DNA of 64,000 nucleotides. It comes from Asticcacaulis taihuensis (GTDB lineage: Bacteria > Pseudomonadota > Alphaproteobacteria > Caulobacterales > Caulobacteraceae). Shown here piece by piece: positions 9,059 to 18,609 of the stretch. A program made the position numbers and the translations under genes. The stretch spans positions 124,001 through 188,000 of the forward strand of contig NZ_FMTS01000001.1 of NCBI RefSeq assembly GCF_900100255.1. Direction: 5' to 3'. The notes under the pieces were generated by a model. The model ran no database searches, was not told the origin of the DNA, and saw only the letters and a list, made by a program, of their open reading frames with translations. The stretch's first letter is position 1. Each line of letters opens with the position of its first letter.

Positions 9059-9086
9059 GCGGGCATTGATCCAGATCAATGCCCGC
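9059..9086. repeat. perfect 12-bp inverted repeat containing an FNR/FixK-like box
   Basis: Arms GCGGGCATTGAT and ATCAATGCCCGC around CCAG. The middle (9066-9079) is TTGAT-N4-ATCAA, the FNR/FixK consensus. It lies past the rne stop and 34 bp before the annotated M48 start. There is no T-run on either side, so it could be a weak rne terminator, an operator for the protease gene, or both. Confidence 0.6.
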
Positions 9087-9128
9087 CCTGTCAGGTCTTG
9101 GATATTTGGTATCAAATATTTGGGGCGC

Positions 9129-11828
9129 TTAACGGCGCCACCAACCGCGTTTTGGCTTCTCCGGCGGCGCGCTGATTTCATTCGGATCAATGGCTGTCAC
9201 CACTTCTGGCACCGCTTCCGGTTCCGGCGGTGCGACCGCCACGGTTTCGGTGATGACCGGTTCCGCAACTACGGCTTCCGGCGCAGCCTTGGCCGCCTTG
9301 GCGCGCGAAGTCCTGGCCTTGGCCGGTTTGGTGGTCGTTTCCGCAGGTGTGGCCTCGACCGTTTCGGCCTCGGCAGCCTTCTTGCGGCTGCGCGTCTTGC
9401 GCGCCGGCGGGGCATCTTCAACGGCGACCATAGGCGGCGCACTGGCAGCGAAGGCCGCTTCCGGATCGACATAGACATCATGCGTCAGGGGCATGGGAGC
9501 GGTGTCATTCGCGGCGGCGGCTTCATCGACAATCATGGTCACCGCTTCCTGCACGCCCTTGCGGCTGCGGCGCGGGCGCGGACGGCGACCGGATGGCGCA
9601 CCGGTATTTTCCGGCACCAGCGAGGTCGGCTGCGTTGTTTCCGCACCGAGCGCCGATGTCACGGCCTCGGCAATGGCGGCCTGCGGTGAGGCGGCTTCCT
9701 TCAGGGCGTCGCGCGAGGCATCTGCCGAACGCGCGGGCGGTTCAAAACGCTTCTGCTGCTCTTCGAACGGATCGATCCAGACGTATGGCGCCTCAAGCGA
9801 TGGGGTGCGGGCGCGCACCCAGCTATAGGTTTCGCGCGGACGGTTGTCGAAACCGGCGCGGCGCCCGCCGCGACGGCCACGGCGACGGCGGCCGCGGCGG
9901 CTGTCTTCGCCGCTGTCGTCTTCTTCATCCTCATCGCCTGGCGCTGCTTCCGTCTGCGCGGGACGCTCTTCACTTTCGTAGCGGTCACGGCCGCCACGGC
10001 GGCGGCGGCGGCGCTTGCCGTTACGGCCACCTTCACGCTCTTCGCGCTCCGGACGCTCAGTGCGTGTGTCACCGTCATCCTCGTCGCCGTCTTCGGCTTC
10101 GATGGCCTCTTCGTCCTCATCCTCTTCTTCGGCCACGTCGGGCGTGGTGTCGAAGGCAATGGGCTCCGGCCGAACGGGTGGAACGAAATCGACCTCGTCG
10201 GCATGAACCGTGCGGACGATCTGCACCTCGGTGTGCCCCAGGTCGGTATCGATCTCGATATTGACCTTCAGACCCCATTCGAGACGCAGCTTCGACAGAT
10301 GAACCTGCTTTTCATTGAGAATGTAGAGCGCGACATCCATCGGCACCTTGACGGTGATGGCGCCGGCGCCGTTCTGCATGGCTTCCATGTCGATGGTGCG
10401 CATAGCCGAAAGCGCGGCGGAATCGACCGAACGGATGCGGCCCTGGCCTTCGCAGTGCGGACAGACGATGGTCGTGCCTTCGAGGAAGCCGGTGCGGCGG
10501 CGCTGGCGGCTGATTTCCATCAGGCCGAAGCCGGAAATCTTGCCCATCTGGATGCGGGCGCGGTCCTCGGCCAGCGCGTCCTTCAGTTTCTTTTCGACGG
10601 CGCGGTTATTCTTCGGTTCGTCCATGTCGATGAAGTCGATAACCACTAGACCGGCCAAGTCGCGCAGACGCATCTGACGCGCGGATTCTTCGGCCGCTTC
10701 GAGATTGGTCTTGAGCGCGGTCGCCTCGATATTGCGTTCCTTGGTCGACTTACCGGAGTTGACGTCGATGGCGACCAGGGCTTCCGTCTGGTTGATGACC
10801 AGGTAGCCGCCCGATTTCAGCGGCACGACCGGTGAATAGATTTTCGAGATCAGATCCTCGACGCCATAACGGGCGAAAAGGGGTGTATTGGCCTTGTAGA
10901 GCTGAATTTTTTTGGCCTGGGACGGCATGATCATGCGCATGAAGTCCTTGGCGGAGCGGTAACCGTCCTCGCCCTCGACCAGCACGCCGTCGAAATCCTT
11001 GTCGAACAGGTCGCGGATGGCGCGCTTGACTAGGTCTTCTTCTTCATAGATCAGCGCCGGCGCGTTGGATTTCAGCGTCGTTTCGCGGATGGTTTCCCAG
11101 ACGCGCAGCAGGTAATCATAGTCGCGCTTGATCTCCAGCTTGGTGCGCTTGGCGCCAGCGGTGCGGACGATCAGGCCCATGCCGTGCGGCACATCGAGGC
11201 TCTGAACCAGAGTCTTCAGGCGCTTGCGATCGGAGGTATTGGTGATCTTGCGCGAAATGCCGCCCCCGCGCGCCGTATTCGGCATCAGCACGCAATAGCG
11301 GCCGGCCAGCGACATGTAGGTGGTCAGCGCAGCACCCTTGTTGCCGCGCTCTTCCTTGACGACCTGGACGAGCAGGATCTGGCGACGCTTGATGACTTCC
11401 TGAATCTTGTAGCGGCGTATCAGGTGTTGACGCAGGCGGCGTTCTTCATCCGGCAGGTCGTCATCGTGACTATGATCATCATCCTCGGATTCGTCTTCAT
11501 CCTCGGCGTGACCGTTGCCATTGCCGTTATTGGCGGCGGCCTGCGCAGCCAGTTCCGCCATCAGCTTTTCGCGGTCGGCGACCGGGATCTGGTAATAGTC
11601 TGGATGTATTTCGTTGAAGGCCAGGAAGCCGTGACGGTTGCCGCCATATTCGACGAACGCCGCCTGCAGGCTGGGCTCTACGCGTGTGACCTTGGCAAGA
11701 TAGATATTGCCGCGGAGTTGTTTTCTGGCATGGCTTTCGAAATCAAACTCTTCGACGCGGCTTCCGTTCATCACGACGACACGGGTTTCTTCCGTGTGCG
11801 TCGAGTCGATCAACATGGTCTTTGACAT
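9129..11828 (-). CDS. rne: ribonuclease E
   Basis: An 899-residue RNase E, the endonuclease and scaffold of the RNA degradosome. The S1 domain (about 38-190) is split by an Asn/Gly and acidic insert at about 92-130. The catalytic metal aspartates are Asp355 (AIDVNSGKST) and Asp398 (VVIDFIDMDEP), 43 apart as in E. coli 303/346. The zinc link is Cys456-Pro-His-Cys459. From about 580 on the protein is disordered, first acidic and Arg/Gly-rich, then Ala/Pro-rich, ending RGWWRR; this GWW tail is the known PNPase-binding site in Caulobacter. The start ATG 11828 (MSKTMLIDST) follows GGAGAT. Confidence 0.97.
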   Translation of the reverse strand: MSKTMLIDSTHTEETRVVVMNGSRVEEFDFESHARKQLRGNIYLAKVTRVEPSLQAAFVEYGGNRHGFLAFNEIHPDYYQIPVADREKLMAELAAQAAANNGNGNGHAEDEDESEDDDHSHDDDLPDEERRLRQHLIRRYKIQEVIKRRQILLVQVVKEERGNKGAALTTYMSLAGRYCVLMPNTARGGGISRKITNTSDRKRLKTLVQSLDVPHGMGLIVRTAGAKRTKLEIKRDYDYLLRVWETIRETTLKSNAPALIYEEEDLVKRAIRDLFDKDFDGVLVEGEDGYRSAKDFMRMIMPSQAKKIQLYKANTPLFARYGVEDLISKIYSPVVPLKSGGYLVINQTEALVAIDVNSGKSTKERNIEATALKTNLEAAEESARQMRLRDLAGLVVIDFIDMDEPKNNRAVEKKLKDALAEDRARIQMGKISGFGLMEISRQRRRTGFLEGTTIVCPHCEGQGRIRSVDSAALSAMRTIDMEAMQNGAGAITVKVPMDVALYILNEKQVHLSKLRLEWGLKVNIEIDTDLGHTEVQIVRTVHADEVDFVPPVRPEPIAFDTTPDVAEEEDEDEEAIEAEDGDEDDGDTRTERPEREEREGGRNGKRRRRRRGGRDRYESEERPAQTEAAPGDEDEEDDSGEDSRRGRRRRGRRGGRRAGFDNRPRETYSWVRARTPSLEAPYVWIDPFEEQQKRFEPPARSADASRDALKEAASPQAAIAEAVTSALGAETTQPTSLVPENTGAPSGRRPRPRRSRKGVQEAVTMIVDEAAAANDTAPMPLTHDVYVDPEAAFAASAPPMVAVEDAPPARKTRSRKKAAEAETVEATPAETTTKPAKARTSRAKAAKAAPEAVVAEPVITETVAVAPPEPEAVPEVVTAIDPNEISAPPEKPKRGWWRR

Positions 11829-12446
11829 TAAAGATATCTCCGGAGCGCTCAAACGCGGGCGTCCGCGCGGATCGTGATCCGGCGGCGGCAAGGGCGTGGC
11901 GCTGATAGGGGGTAAGAAGGCGCGCGCAGACGAGGACGACGTTTAAGGCATCTGTCTTCGTTTGATAGCGGTTGAGGCTCAAGGCGCAGCCCATAAGGTA
12001 TTGTTCCAAACGCAATATCTGCGCGCCATGAGGCCGCGCAAACTTAATAAGGGTGTGATGCGGGTTCCGGGCGAAAAGCGCTTTCATTCCCCGGCAGGGT
12101 TGCCGGAACGGGCATGAAGGCGAGATAGGCGCGCGGCGCCGTTATCACAAGGGTTCGTCATAATCAGTCGGCGAAAAGTCTGCGCTTTGGCCGGACTCAT
12201 GACGGACGATACCCGAATGTCACATGTTCGCAAAAAGCCGGATACGTCAATCTAATTCTTTGTGTGTGTCGGCTGGGACATATTTTTACCGCCCCGTCGC
12301 GCTCCTTAACAACATGGCAACCATATTCGGTAATGGAAAGATAACCGTACCCCTTAATCGTATTTCTACATCCGTGTGGCAATATGACGGGACAGCCGGA
12401 GAATACCGGCGGGAAAACACACATAATGTGGTGCGTGGAGTAGTGA
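11829..12446. promoter_or_regulatory. 618-bp intergenic region with the rne leader and amidase promoter
   Basis: No convincing gene lies between the divergent rne and amidase genes. On the rne side there is a hairpin at 12087-12108 (CCGGCA-loop-TGCCGG, flanked by TTCC and GGAA) and a small palindrome AAAGCGCTTT at 12075-12084. Both would lie in a long rne 5' leader, a place where enterobacterial rne is known to be autoregulated. I could not fix a promoter for either gene. Confidence 0.4.
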
Positions 12447-13676
12447 ATGTTTCGACGGTTTGACGTCTCTGGCTATGCGAAGGTAATCCTGAAGGCGATA
12501 ACGCTGGCAGGCTGCGTTTGCGGGTCCACGCTTGTTACGCAGCCGGCGCTGGCGGCTGGCAGCGACGTGGTCAAGGTACGCCTGGGCGGTGATGCAGCGC
12601 AGACTCGCATCGTCATCGAATTGGAAAAGTCGGTCGCCGCCAAGATTGTTACGCGCGACAGCGAAACGGATCGTCAGGTCATTGCCCTGCCGGATATTGA
12701 CCTCAACAAGGCCATGGCCGGGCAGGGGCAGGGGCTGGTCGGCGACTGGAAGCTGGAAAACGTCGCCGGCAGCGTCCGCCTGAAGCTCAACTTCAAATCC
12801 GGCGCAAAGATTTACCGTCGCTTCCTGCTACCGCCGGCCGATGGCATCAGCGTCTACCGCTATGTGATCGATATCGTGCCCCAGGGGACGGAAAAAAGCG
12901 CGGATGCGGCCAGCCAGCTTCTGGCGTCCGTACCGGTGGTCACGGCCGCGGTTCAGGCGCCGGTCCAGCCGGTTGCGCCCCGGAATCGCAAGAAGATCAT
13001 CGTCATCGATGCCGGCCACGGCGGCAAGGACCCTGGCGCCCATGGTGGCAAGACCTGGGAAAAGGATGTCAACCTGGCTGCAGCCAAGGCTTTGCGTACC
13101 GCCCTGGAAAAGACCGGTCGATATAATGTCATCATGACGCGCGACACCGACAGCTTTGTCGACCTGCCGGCGCGTGTCCGCATCGCCCGCTCGGCCAATG
13201 CCGACCTGTTCATCTCTCTGCATTCCGATTCCGGCGGCGACGGCAATACGCGCGGCGCTTCGATCTATACCCTGTCGGATTCCGGGACAGAACGCGCCGC
13301 CAAAAAGGCTTTGATCAAGGGCGACTGGTCGCAGGGCGAACCGCCGGCCGATGCCATTGTCAGCCGCATCCTGATCGACCTGACGCAGCGTGCCACCAAG
13401 AACCGCTCCGCCACTTTCGCACAACTGGTCATGGATAATATCGGCGACTCGACGCCCCTGCTGAAAACGAACCAGCGCCAGGCCGGTTTCGTGGTTCTGC
13501 TGGCGCCGGACGTGCCGGCCGTGCTGCTGGAAATGGGGTTCGTCAATAATCCGCAGGATGAGGCCATGCTCAACGATTCGGGACATCGCGCCGTCATGAT
13601 GGGACAGGTGGCCAGGGCGATCGACAAGTATTTCGATAACAGCGTCCAGTATGCCTCGTTCGCCGGCCTGAATTAA
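12447..13676 (+). CDS. N-acetylmuramoyl-L-alanine amidase with AMIN domain
   Basis: A 409-residue periplasmic AmiC-type amidase, which cuts the bond between MurNAc and the stem peptide at division. It has a signal peptide to about residue 37 (PALAAG), an AMIN domain at about 40-130 for septal targeting, a linker, and an Amidase_3 domain at about 185-400. Zinc and catalytic residues lie in DAGHGGKDPG (His), WEKDVNLA (Glu), SLHSD (His) and LLEMGFVNN (Glu). It precedes the PBP1A gene, the order I recall for Caulobacter, so cutting and synthesis of the wall are encoded together. Confidence 0.95.
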   Translation: MFRRFDVSGYAKVILKAITLAGCVCGSTLVTQPALAAGSDVVKVRLGGDAAQTRIVIELEKSVAAKIVTRDSETDRQVIALPDIDLNKAMAGQGQGLVGDWKLENVAGSVRLKLNFKSGAKIYRRFLLPPADGISVYRYVIDIVPQGTEKSADAASQLLASVPVVTAAVQAPVQPVAPRNRKKIIVIDAGHGGKDPGAHGGKTWEKDVNLAAAKALRTALEKTGRYNVIMTRDTDSFVDLPARVRIARSANADLFISLHSDSGGDGNTRGASIYTLSDSGTERAAKKALIKGDWSQGEPPADAIVSRILIDLTQRATKNRSATFAQLVMDNIGDSTPLLKTNQRQAGFVVLLAPDVPAVLLEMGFVNNPQDEAMLNDSGHRAVMMGQVARAIDKYFDNSVQYASFAGLN

Positions 13677-13706
13677 CTGACAGGCGCAAGCTACTGAAAA
13701 CATAGA

Positions 13707-13735
13707 AGCCCTGCCGTAATCGGCGGGGCTTTTTT
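13707..13735 (+). terminator. rho-independent terminator after the amidase gene
   Basis: Stem AGCCCTGCCG / CGGCGGGGCT (one G-T pair) with loop TAAT, then six T. It lies 31 bp past the stop and separates this gene from the PBP gene. Confidence 0.85.
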
Positions 13736-13880
13736 GCTGCATAGATTTCCTTGCACCAGATATGGGACAAGTCCGGCACATGCAAATGAAATTTCGCCGA
13801 ATGGCTTTGCCAATCGCGCACTGTTTGCTAAGTGTTGCTGTCAATGACGCGCAGATCGCATCGATCTGAGAGCCGGATCG

Positions 13881-16301
13881 GTGGTTGGAGGTTTTTTGGT
13901 AAGGTCGTCTGAGCGTTGGTTTGCCATGGCAGGTGTCGCCGTGATGACCGCTGTGGCCATAGCGGGCTTCGCGGTCGCCATATATGCCGCGTGGCTGTTC
14001 CATGACATGCCTGACGGCAGCGAACTGGCGGATTTCCATCCGGTTACCTCTGCGCGTGTGTTCGCCTGGGATGGCACCCTGATCGGTGAATATGGCCAGG
14101 AACGACGCATCTATGTGCCTTACAACCGGATGCCGACACGGGTGACCCAGGCCTTCCTGGCCGCCGAAGACCGGAACTTCTTCACGCACAACGGGGTCGA
14201 TGTCAGCGGCGTTTCGCGCGCCATGGCGAAAAACGTCTTCAACCTGCTGCGCGGCAAGCGCTTTGAAGGCGGCTCGACCATCACCCAGCAGGTGGCGAAG
14301 AACCTGCTGCTGAATAATGAGCGCACCGTCGGGCGCAAGCTCAAGGAAGTCATCCTGGCGCGCCGGCTGGAAAACTCTCTGCCGAAGGATCAGATCCTCG
14401 AACTGTATCTTAATGATATTTATCTTGGCTATCGCTCCTATGGCGTGGGCGCCGCCGCCTTCAACTATTTCGGCAAGTCGCTCGATCAGTTATCCTTAAG
14501 CGAAATGGCGTTCCTGGCGGCCCTGCCCAAGGGGCCGGAAAACTATCGTCCGTCGACCCACAAGGCGGCCGCCATCGCCCGCCGTAACTGGGTGCTGGGC
14601 GAAATGGCCAAGGCCGGTTGGGTGTCGCGTGAAGAAGCCGCAGCGGCCATGCAGGATGACCTTGTCATTCAGGACAAGCCGCGCCGCGCCAAGTACGCCG
14701 ATGCCGACTATTTCGTCAGTGAAGTTGAGCTGCGTTCCAGGAAGCTGTTCAACGACGCCATTTACACCGAGGGCTATTACGTCAAGACGACGCTCGACCC
14801 CAAGCTTCAGACCATGGCGCGGGAAGCGCTGATGGACGGGCTGGAAGTCTATGATCGCCGCCACGGCTGGCGCGGCGCCTGGGGCAATATACCGGTCACC
14901 GATAACTGGGAAGCTGATGCCCTGCAGGCGGAAAACAATCTTCCGGACTCACGCCGGGCGCCTTCCGAACGTGCCGACTGGCAGGTCGGGATGATCGAGA
15001 AAAGCAGCGGCTCGGTTCGCGCGATTGATGGCGGCCACGGTATGATCCGCGCCGACGACCTGGCGTGGGCGCAGGCCAATCGCCCCCTGAAATCGGGCGA
15101 TCTGGTCTATGTGTCGCAAGCCTCGACCGGCGTTTACCGCCTGCGTCAGGTGCCGAAGGTCAATGGCGCGCTGGTGGCCATCGATCCCTATTCGGGCCGG
15201 ATCGTCGCCATGGTCGGCGGCTACAGCTACTCACTTTCCAAGTTCAACCGCGCCACGCAGGCCTCGCGCCAGCCGGGTTCCTCGATCAAGCCGTTCGTCT
15301 ATGCAGTGGCGCTATCAAAGGATTTCACGCCGGCTTCCATGGTGGACGATGGGCCCATCAGCATGATGGGCGGCGACGGCAAGATGTGGACGCCGTCGAA
15401 CTATGAACATGACTATCTCGGTATGCAGCCGATCCGACGCGGCCTCGAACTGTCACGTAACCTGATGACCGTGCGCCTGGCGCAGAAGACCGGGATCAAG
15501 CCGATCACCCAGGGAATCGTCAATTTTGGCGTGCTCGATAAGATGCCACCGGAGATGTCGATGGTTCTGGGCGCGGGTGAAGTCAATCCGTATCGCCTGA
15601 CCAATGCCTATTCGATCTTCGTCAACGGTGGCCGCAAGGTAAAGCCGCACATGATCGATGAGGTGCAGGATCGTAACGGCAAGGTCGTCTACAAGGCGGA
15701 TGAACGCAACTGCCCGACCGCCTGTACCGCTGATTTTGACGGCCTGGAAAGTCCGCGCCTGTCGCCCCAGGGCGATGTGGTGCTGGACCCTATTACCGCG
15801 TATCAGGTCAACTCGATGCTTCAGGGCGTGGTCCAGCGCGGTACGGGTGCGGCGGCACGCTCGCTTGGCATTCCGATGGGGGGCAAGACCGGCACGACCA
15901 ATGACTACCGCAGCGCCTGGTTTGTCGGTTATACGGCGGACCTGGTCGTTGGGGTCTTTGTCGGTTTCGATGATAACAGTTCGCTGGGCAATCACGAAAC
16001 CGGCGCGGTGGCTGCGCTGCCGATCTGGATGGATTTCATGAAGAACGCCAATGCCGGCAAGCCGAACCGTGAGTTCAACAAGCCGCGGGACGCGGTCTAT
16101 ATGTCGGTGCATGGTATCGAGGAAGCCTTTAAGCCCGGCACGGAGCCGAAATATACGGCGCCATCTGAGGATGACGGCCCCAAACCCTACCTCGATACCT
16201 GGTCGGATGACGGCGACACCAGCGGGCCGGTAACGGTTGTGCCGGCAGAAGAGCCGCCTCCGCCGCCTAAGCAGAAGGCTGATACCGGCACGCTTTATTA
16301 G
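13881..16301 (+). CDS. mrcA: penicillin-binding protein 1A, bifunctional glycosyltransferase/transpeptidase
   Basis: A class A PBP of up to 806 residues that polymerises and cross-links peptidoglycan. One membrane segment near residues 16-36 is followed by the GT51 domain (about 60-230) with the EDRNFFTHNG motif, GGSTITQQVAKNLL and the ARRLE block. The transpeptidase domain has Ser467-Ser-Ile-Lys470, Ser525-Arg-Asn and Lys669-Thr-Gly. The C-terminus is a Pro-rich tail. The longest frame starts with GTG 13881; TTG 13896 lies just behind a GGAGG and ATG 13926 also keeps the membrane segment, so the start is uncertain. Confidence 0.96.
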   Translation: MVGGFLVRSSERWFAMAGVAVMTAVAIAGFAVAIYAAWLFHDMPDGSELADFHPVTSARVFAWDGTLIGEYGQERRIYVPYNRMPTRVTQAFLAAEDRNFFTHNGVDVSGVSRAMAKNVFNLLRGKRFEGGSTITQQVAKNLLLNNERTVGRKLKEVILARRLENSLPKDQILELYLNDIYLGYRSYGVGAAAFNYFGKSLDQLSLSEMAFLAALPKGPENYRPSTHKAAAIARRNWVLGEMAKAGWVSREEAAAAMQDDLVIQDKPRRAKYADADYFVSEVELRSRKLFNDAIYTEGYYVKTTLDPKLQTMAREALMDGLEVYDRRHGWRGAWGNIPVTDNWEADALQAENNLPDSRRAPSERADWQVGMIEKSSGSVRAIDGGHGMIRADDLAWAQANRPLKSGDLVYVSQASTGVYRLRQVPKVNGALVAIDPYSGRIVAMVGGYSYSLSKFNRATQASRQPGSSIKPFVYAVALSKDFTPASMVDDGPISMMGGDGKMWTPSNYEHDYLGMQPIRRGLELSRNLMTVRLAQKTGIKPITQGIVNFGVLDKMPPEMSMVLGAGEVNPYRLTNAYSIFVNGGRKVKPHMIDEVQDRNGKVVYKADERNCPTACTADFDGLESPRLSPQGDVVLDPITAYQVNSMLQGVVQRGTGAAARSLGIPMGGKTGTTNDYRSAWFVGYTADLVVGVFVGFDDNSSLGNHETGAVAALPIWMDFMKNANAGKPNREFNKPRDAVYMSVHGIEEAFKPGTEPKYTAPSEDDGPKPYLDTWSDDGDTSGPVTVVPAEEPPPPPKQKADTGTLY

Positions 16302-16367
16302 GCAATGAGGGTTGTCATTCAGGGCGTTGCTCTGTAAACCCGCCCGCACACTTTTAGGAAAATTACC

Positions 16368-17490
16368 ATGCGTTTGGATATCGAAGCCTCTGCTTCCGAG
16401 ATCGAGCAGTCCATCGGACTGCTCAGGAGGCGTCTTTGACTGGGATGTCGCCCTGCGTCGTCTCGATGAATTGAATGCCAGGGTCGAAGACCCGACCCTG
16501 TGGGACAGGCCCGACGAAGCGCAGAAGGTGTCGCGCGAGCGCTCGAAGCTCTCGGCTTCCGTGGAAGCGGTGCGTTCGATCGAAAAAGAGCTGAAGGATG
16601 CCATCGAATTCGCCGAGCTCGGCGACATGGAAGGCGATGAAAGCCTGGTCGAAGAAGCCCGCAGCCTGTTGAAAGACCTCAAGGCGCGCACCGATCGCGC
16701 CGAACTGGAAGCGCTTCTGTCCGGTGAGGCCGATGGCAATGACGCCTATCTGGAAATCAATTCCGGCGCCGGCGGCACGGAATCCAATGACTGGGCGGGT
16801 ATATTGCTGCGCATGTATACGCGCTGGGCCACGGCGCACGGCATGTCGATCGATGTTGAGGAAGAAACCCAGGGTGAACAGGCCGGCATTAAGTCGATCA
16901 CGCTGAAGGTATCGGGTGAGAACGCCTATGGCTGGCTCAAGACCGAAGCGGGTGTTCACCGTCTTGTGCGGATTTCGCCGTTCGATTCCAATGCTAAGCG
17001 CCACACCTCGTTTGCTTCGGTGTGGGTCTATCCGGTGGTCGACGACACAATCGTCATCGATATCAATCCGTCGGATGTCCGTACCGATACTTACCGCGCC
17101 TCCGGTTCCGGCGGCCAGCACATCAACAAGACCGATTCCGCCGTGCGCCTGACGCACATCCCGACCGGGATCGCCGTCGCCTGTCAGGCTGGCCGTTCGC
17201 AACACGCCAACCGCGACGAAGCCTGGAAGATGCTGCGCGCGCGTCTCTACGAGATGGAATTGCAGAAGCGCGAAGCCGCGCAGCAGGCGCTGGAAGATTC
17301 CAAGACCGATATCGGCTGGGGGCACCAGATCCGTTCCTACGTGTTGCAGCCCTACCAGATGGTCAAGGACCTGCGCACCAATGTCGAAACCTCCGATACT
17401 CAGGGCGTGCTCGATGGTGATCTTGATGCCTTCATGGGCGCGTCACTGGCGCAGCGGGTCGGTGTCACGCGGGATGGGGCTGGCGCTTAA
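16368..17490 (+). CDS. prfB: peptide chain release factor 2, made by +1 frameshift
   Basis: RF2 of 373 residues, which ends translation at UGA and UAA. ATG 16368 opens 23 codons that stop at TGA 16437-16439; ribosomes must skip T16437 and go on at GAC 16438 to the stop at 17490. The shifted frame alone has no good start. The SPF codon-recognition motif (RISPFDSN) and the GGQ peptidyl-hydrolysis motif ([14 protein letters not shown]) are intact. RF2 abundance controls its own frameshift, since slow decoding of UGA favours slippage. The gene overlaps the convergent YihY gene by 4 bp. Confidence 0.97.
16425..16440 (+). promoter_or_regulatory. programmed +1 frameshift site of prfB
   Basis: The signal reads AGGAGG, then CGT, then CTT TGA C. 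The Shine-Dalgarno-like AGGAGG (16425-16430) sits 3 nt before the CTT slip codon, the same spacing as in E. coli prfB, and TGA C is the poor stop context used there. Confidence 0.95.
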
Positions 17491-18491
17491 ATATCTGGTT
17501 TTGCGGCTTTGGCATGGCCGGGTGCCTTGGCGACATTGACAACTTCAGCATGGGCGGCGGCTTCAGAATGGGCAGTTGCCGCGATGTGTGCCGGCTGCTT
17601 GCGGCGGCCTTTCTTGATAACGATCTGCGCGCCCATATAGCGTGAATAGACCTGGGTGAATTCCGCACCCAGAAAGAATATCTGCGTCGAGTAATAGATC
17701 CAGATCAGCACCACAATCAGCGATCCGGCGGCGCCATAGGCCGAACTGAAGGCGCTCTGACCGAGATAGATGCCGATCAGGAACTTGCCGAAAGTGAACA
17801 GGATAGCGGTGATCGCCGCGCCGATCCAGACATCGCGCCATTTGATATGGACATCGGGCAAAACCTTGAAAATCATGGCGAACAGCACGGTGATGACGCT
17901 GAACGAAATCACCAGGTTGACGGTGTGCAGCAGGAAAGTGATCGGGATATAGTCTTCAAAAAAGGCACTGATCGCCGAAAGCGCGGCTGAAATGACCAGC
18001 GCGATCAGCAGCAGAAAGCCTATGCCGACAATCATGGCGAAGGACAGCAGCCGCTTCTTGATAAACCAGGTCCAGTGGCCGTTTTCGCGTTCATCCACAT
18101 TCCAGATGGTATTGAGCGCATCCTGCAACTGGGCGAAAAAACTGGTGGCCGAGACTAAAAGCGTGACGATACCAATCAGGCTGGCGATGTAGCTGGCCTT
18201 GGGATTGCTGGTGTTGGCCAGCATAGTCTGGATCGCGCTGGCGCCCTGATCGCCGATCAGGCCGCGTATTTCATCGAAAATATAGCCGCTTACGGCATCG
18301 CGCCCGAAAGCCAGCCCGGCCATGGCAATGACGATCAGGAGCAGAGGGCCGATGGACAACATGCTGTAAAAGGCCAGCGCGGCGCCTAGGCGCGGCACCT
18401 TGTCGTCATTCCATTCGCGGATGGTTTCCTTGAGGATGAACCACAAGGCCGGAAGCGTCAGGGGCGGGCGCTTGCGAAATGTGTCCGTCAT
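17487..18491 (-). CDS. YihY/BrkB family inner-membrane protein
   Basis: A 334-residue polytopic membrane protein of the YihY (formerly called RNase BN, UPF0761) family, whose role is unsettled. Six hydrophobic segments are visible between residues about 35 and 280. Family signatures are [20 protein letters not shown] near residue 34 and the [28 protein letters not shown] end block. The C-terminus (from about 290) is a cytoplasmic His/Ala/Lys-rich tail. It converges on prfB, and both stops share one TTAA. Confidence 0.93.
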   Translation of the reverse strand: MTDTFRKRPPLTLPALWFILKETIREWNDDKVPRLGAALAFYSMLSIGPLLLIVIAMAGLAFGRDAVSGYIFDEIRGLIGDQGASAIQTMLANTSNPKASYIASLIGIVTLLVSATSFFAQLQDALNTIWNVDERENGHWTWFIKKRLLSFAMIVGIGFLLLIALVISAALSAISAFFEDYIPITFLLHTVNLVISFSVITVLFAMIFKVLPDVHIKWRDVWIGAAITAILFTFGKFLIGIYLGQSAFSSAYGAAGSLIVVLIWIYYSTQIFFLGAEFTQVYSRYMGAQIVIKKGRRKQPAHIAATAHSEAAAHAEVVNVAKAPGHAKAAKPDI

Positions 18492-18550
18492 GAGGAGCCG
18501 CCGGTAAAAGGAGAATCGAAAGCGCGGATATGAACATAAAGGAAATAAAG

Positions 18551-18585
18551 AAAAAAGCCGGAGAGGGCGAGGTCTCCGGCTCTTT
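18551..18585 (-). terminator. rho-independent terminator after the bactofilin gene
   Basis: Read on the minus strand: stem AGCCGGAGA / TCTCCGGCT with an 8-base loop, then six T. It lies 25 bp beyond the bactofilin stop. Confidence 0.85.
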
Positions 18586-18609
18586 AAGGCTGCATTCGGT
18601 GTGCGTTTT

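Noticed and set aside
12224-12463. 79-codon frame in the rne-amidase gap
   Set aside because: No ribosome site, overlaps the amidase start, and the composition does not look like protein.
12828-14189. 453-codon minus-strand frame across the amidase end and PBP1A start
   Set aside because: It runs opposite two clearly recognised genes and through the amidase terminator; the product has no plausible domains.
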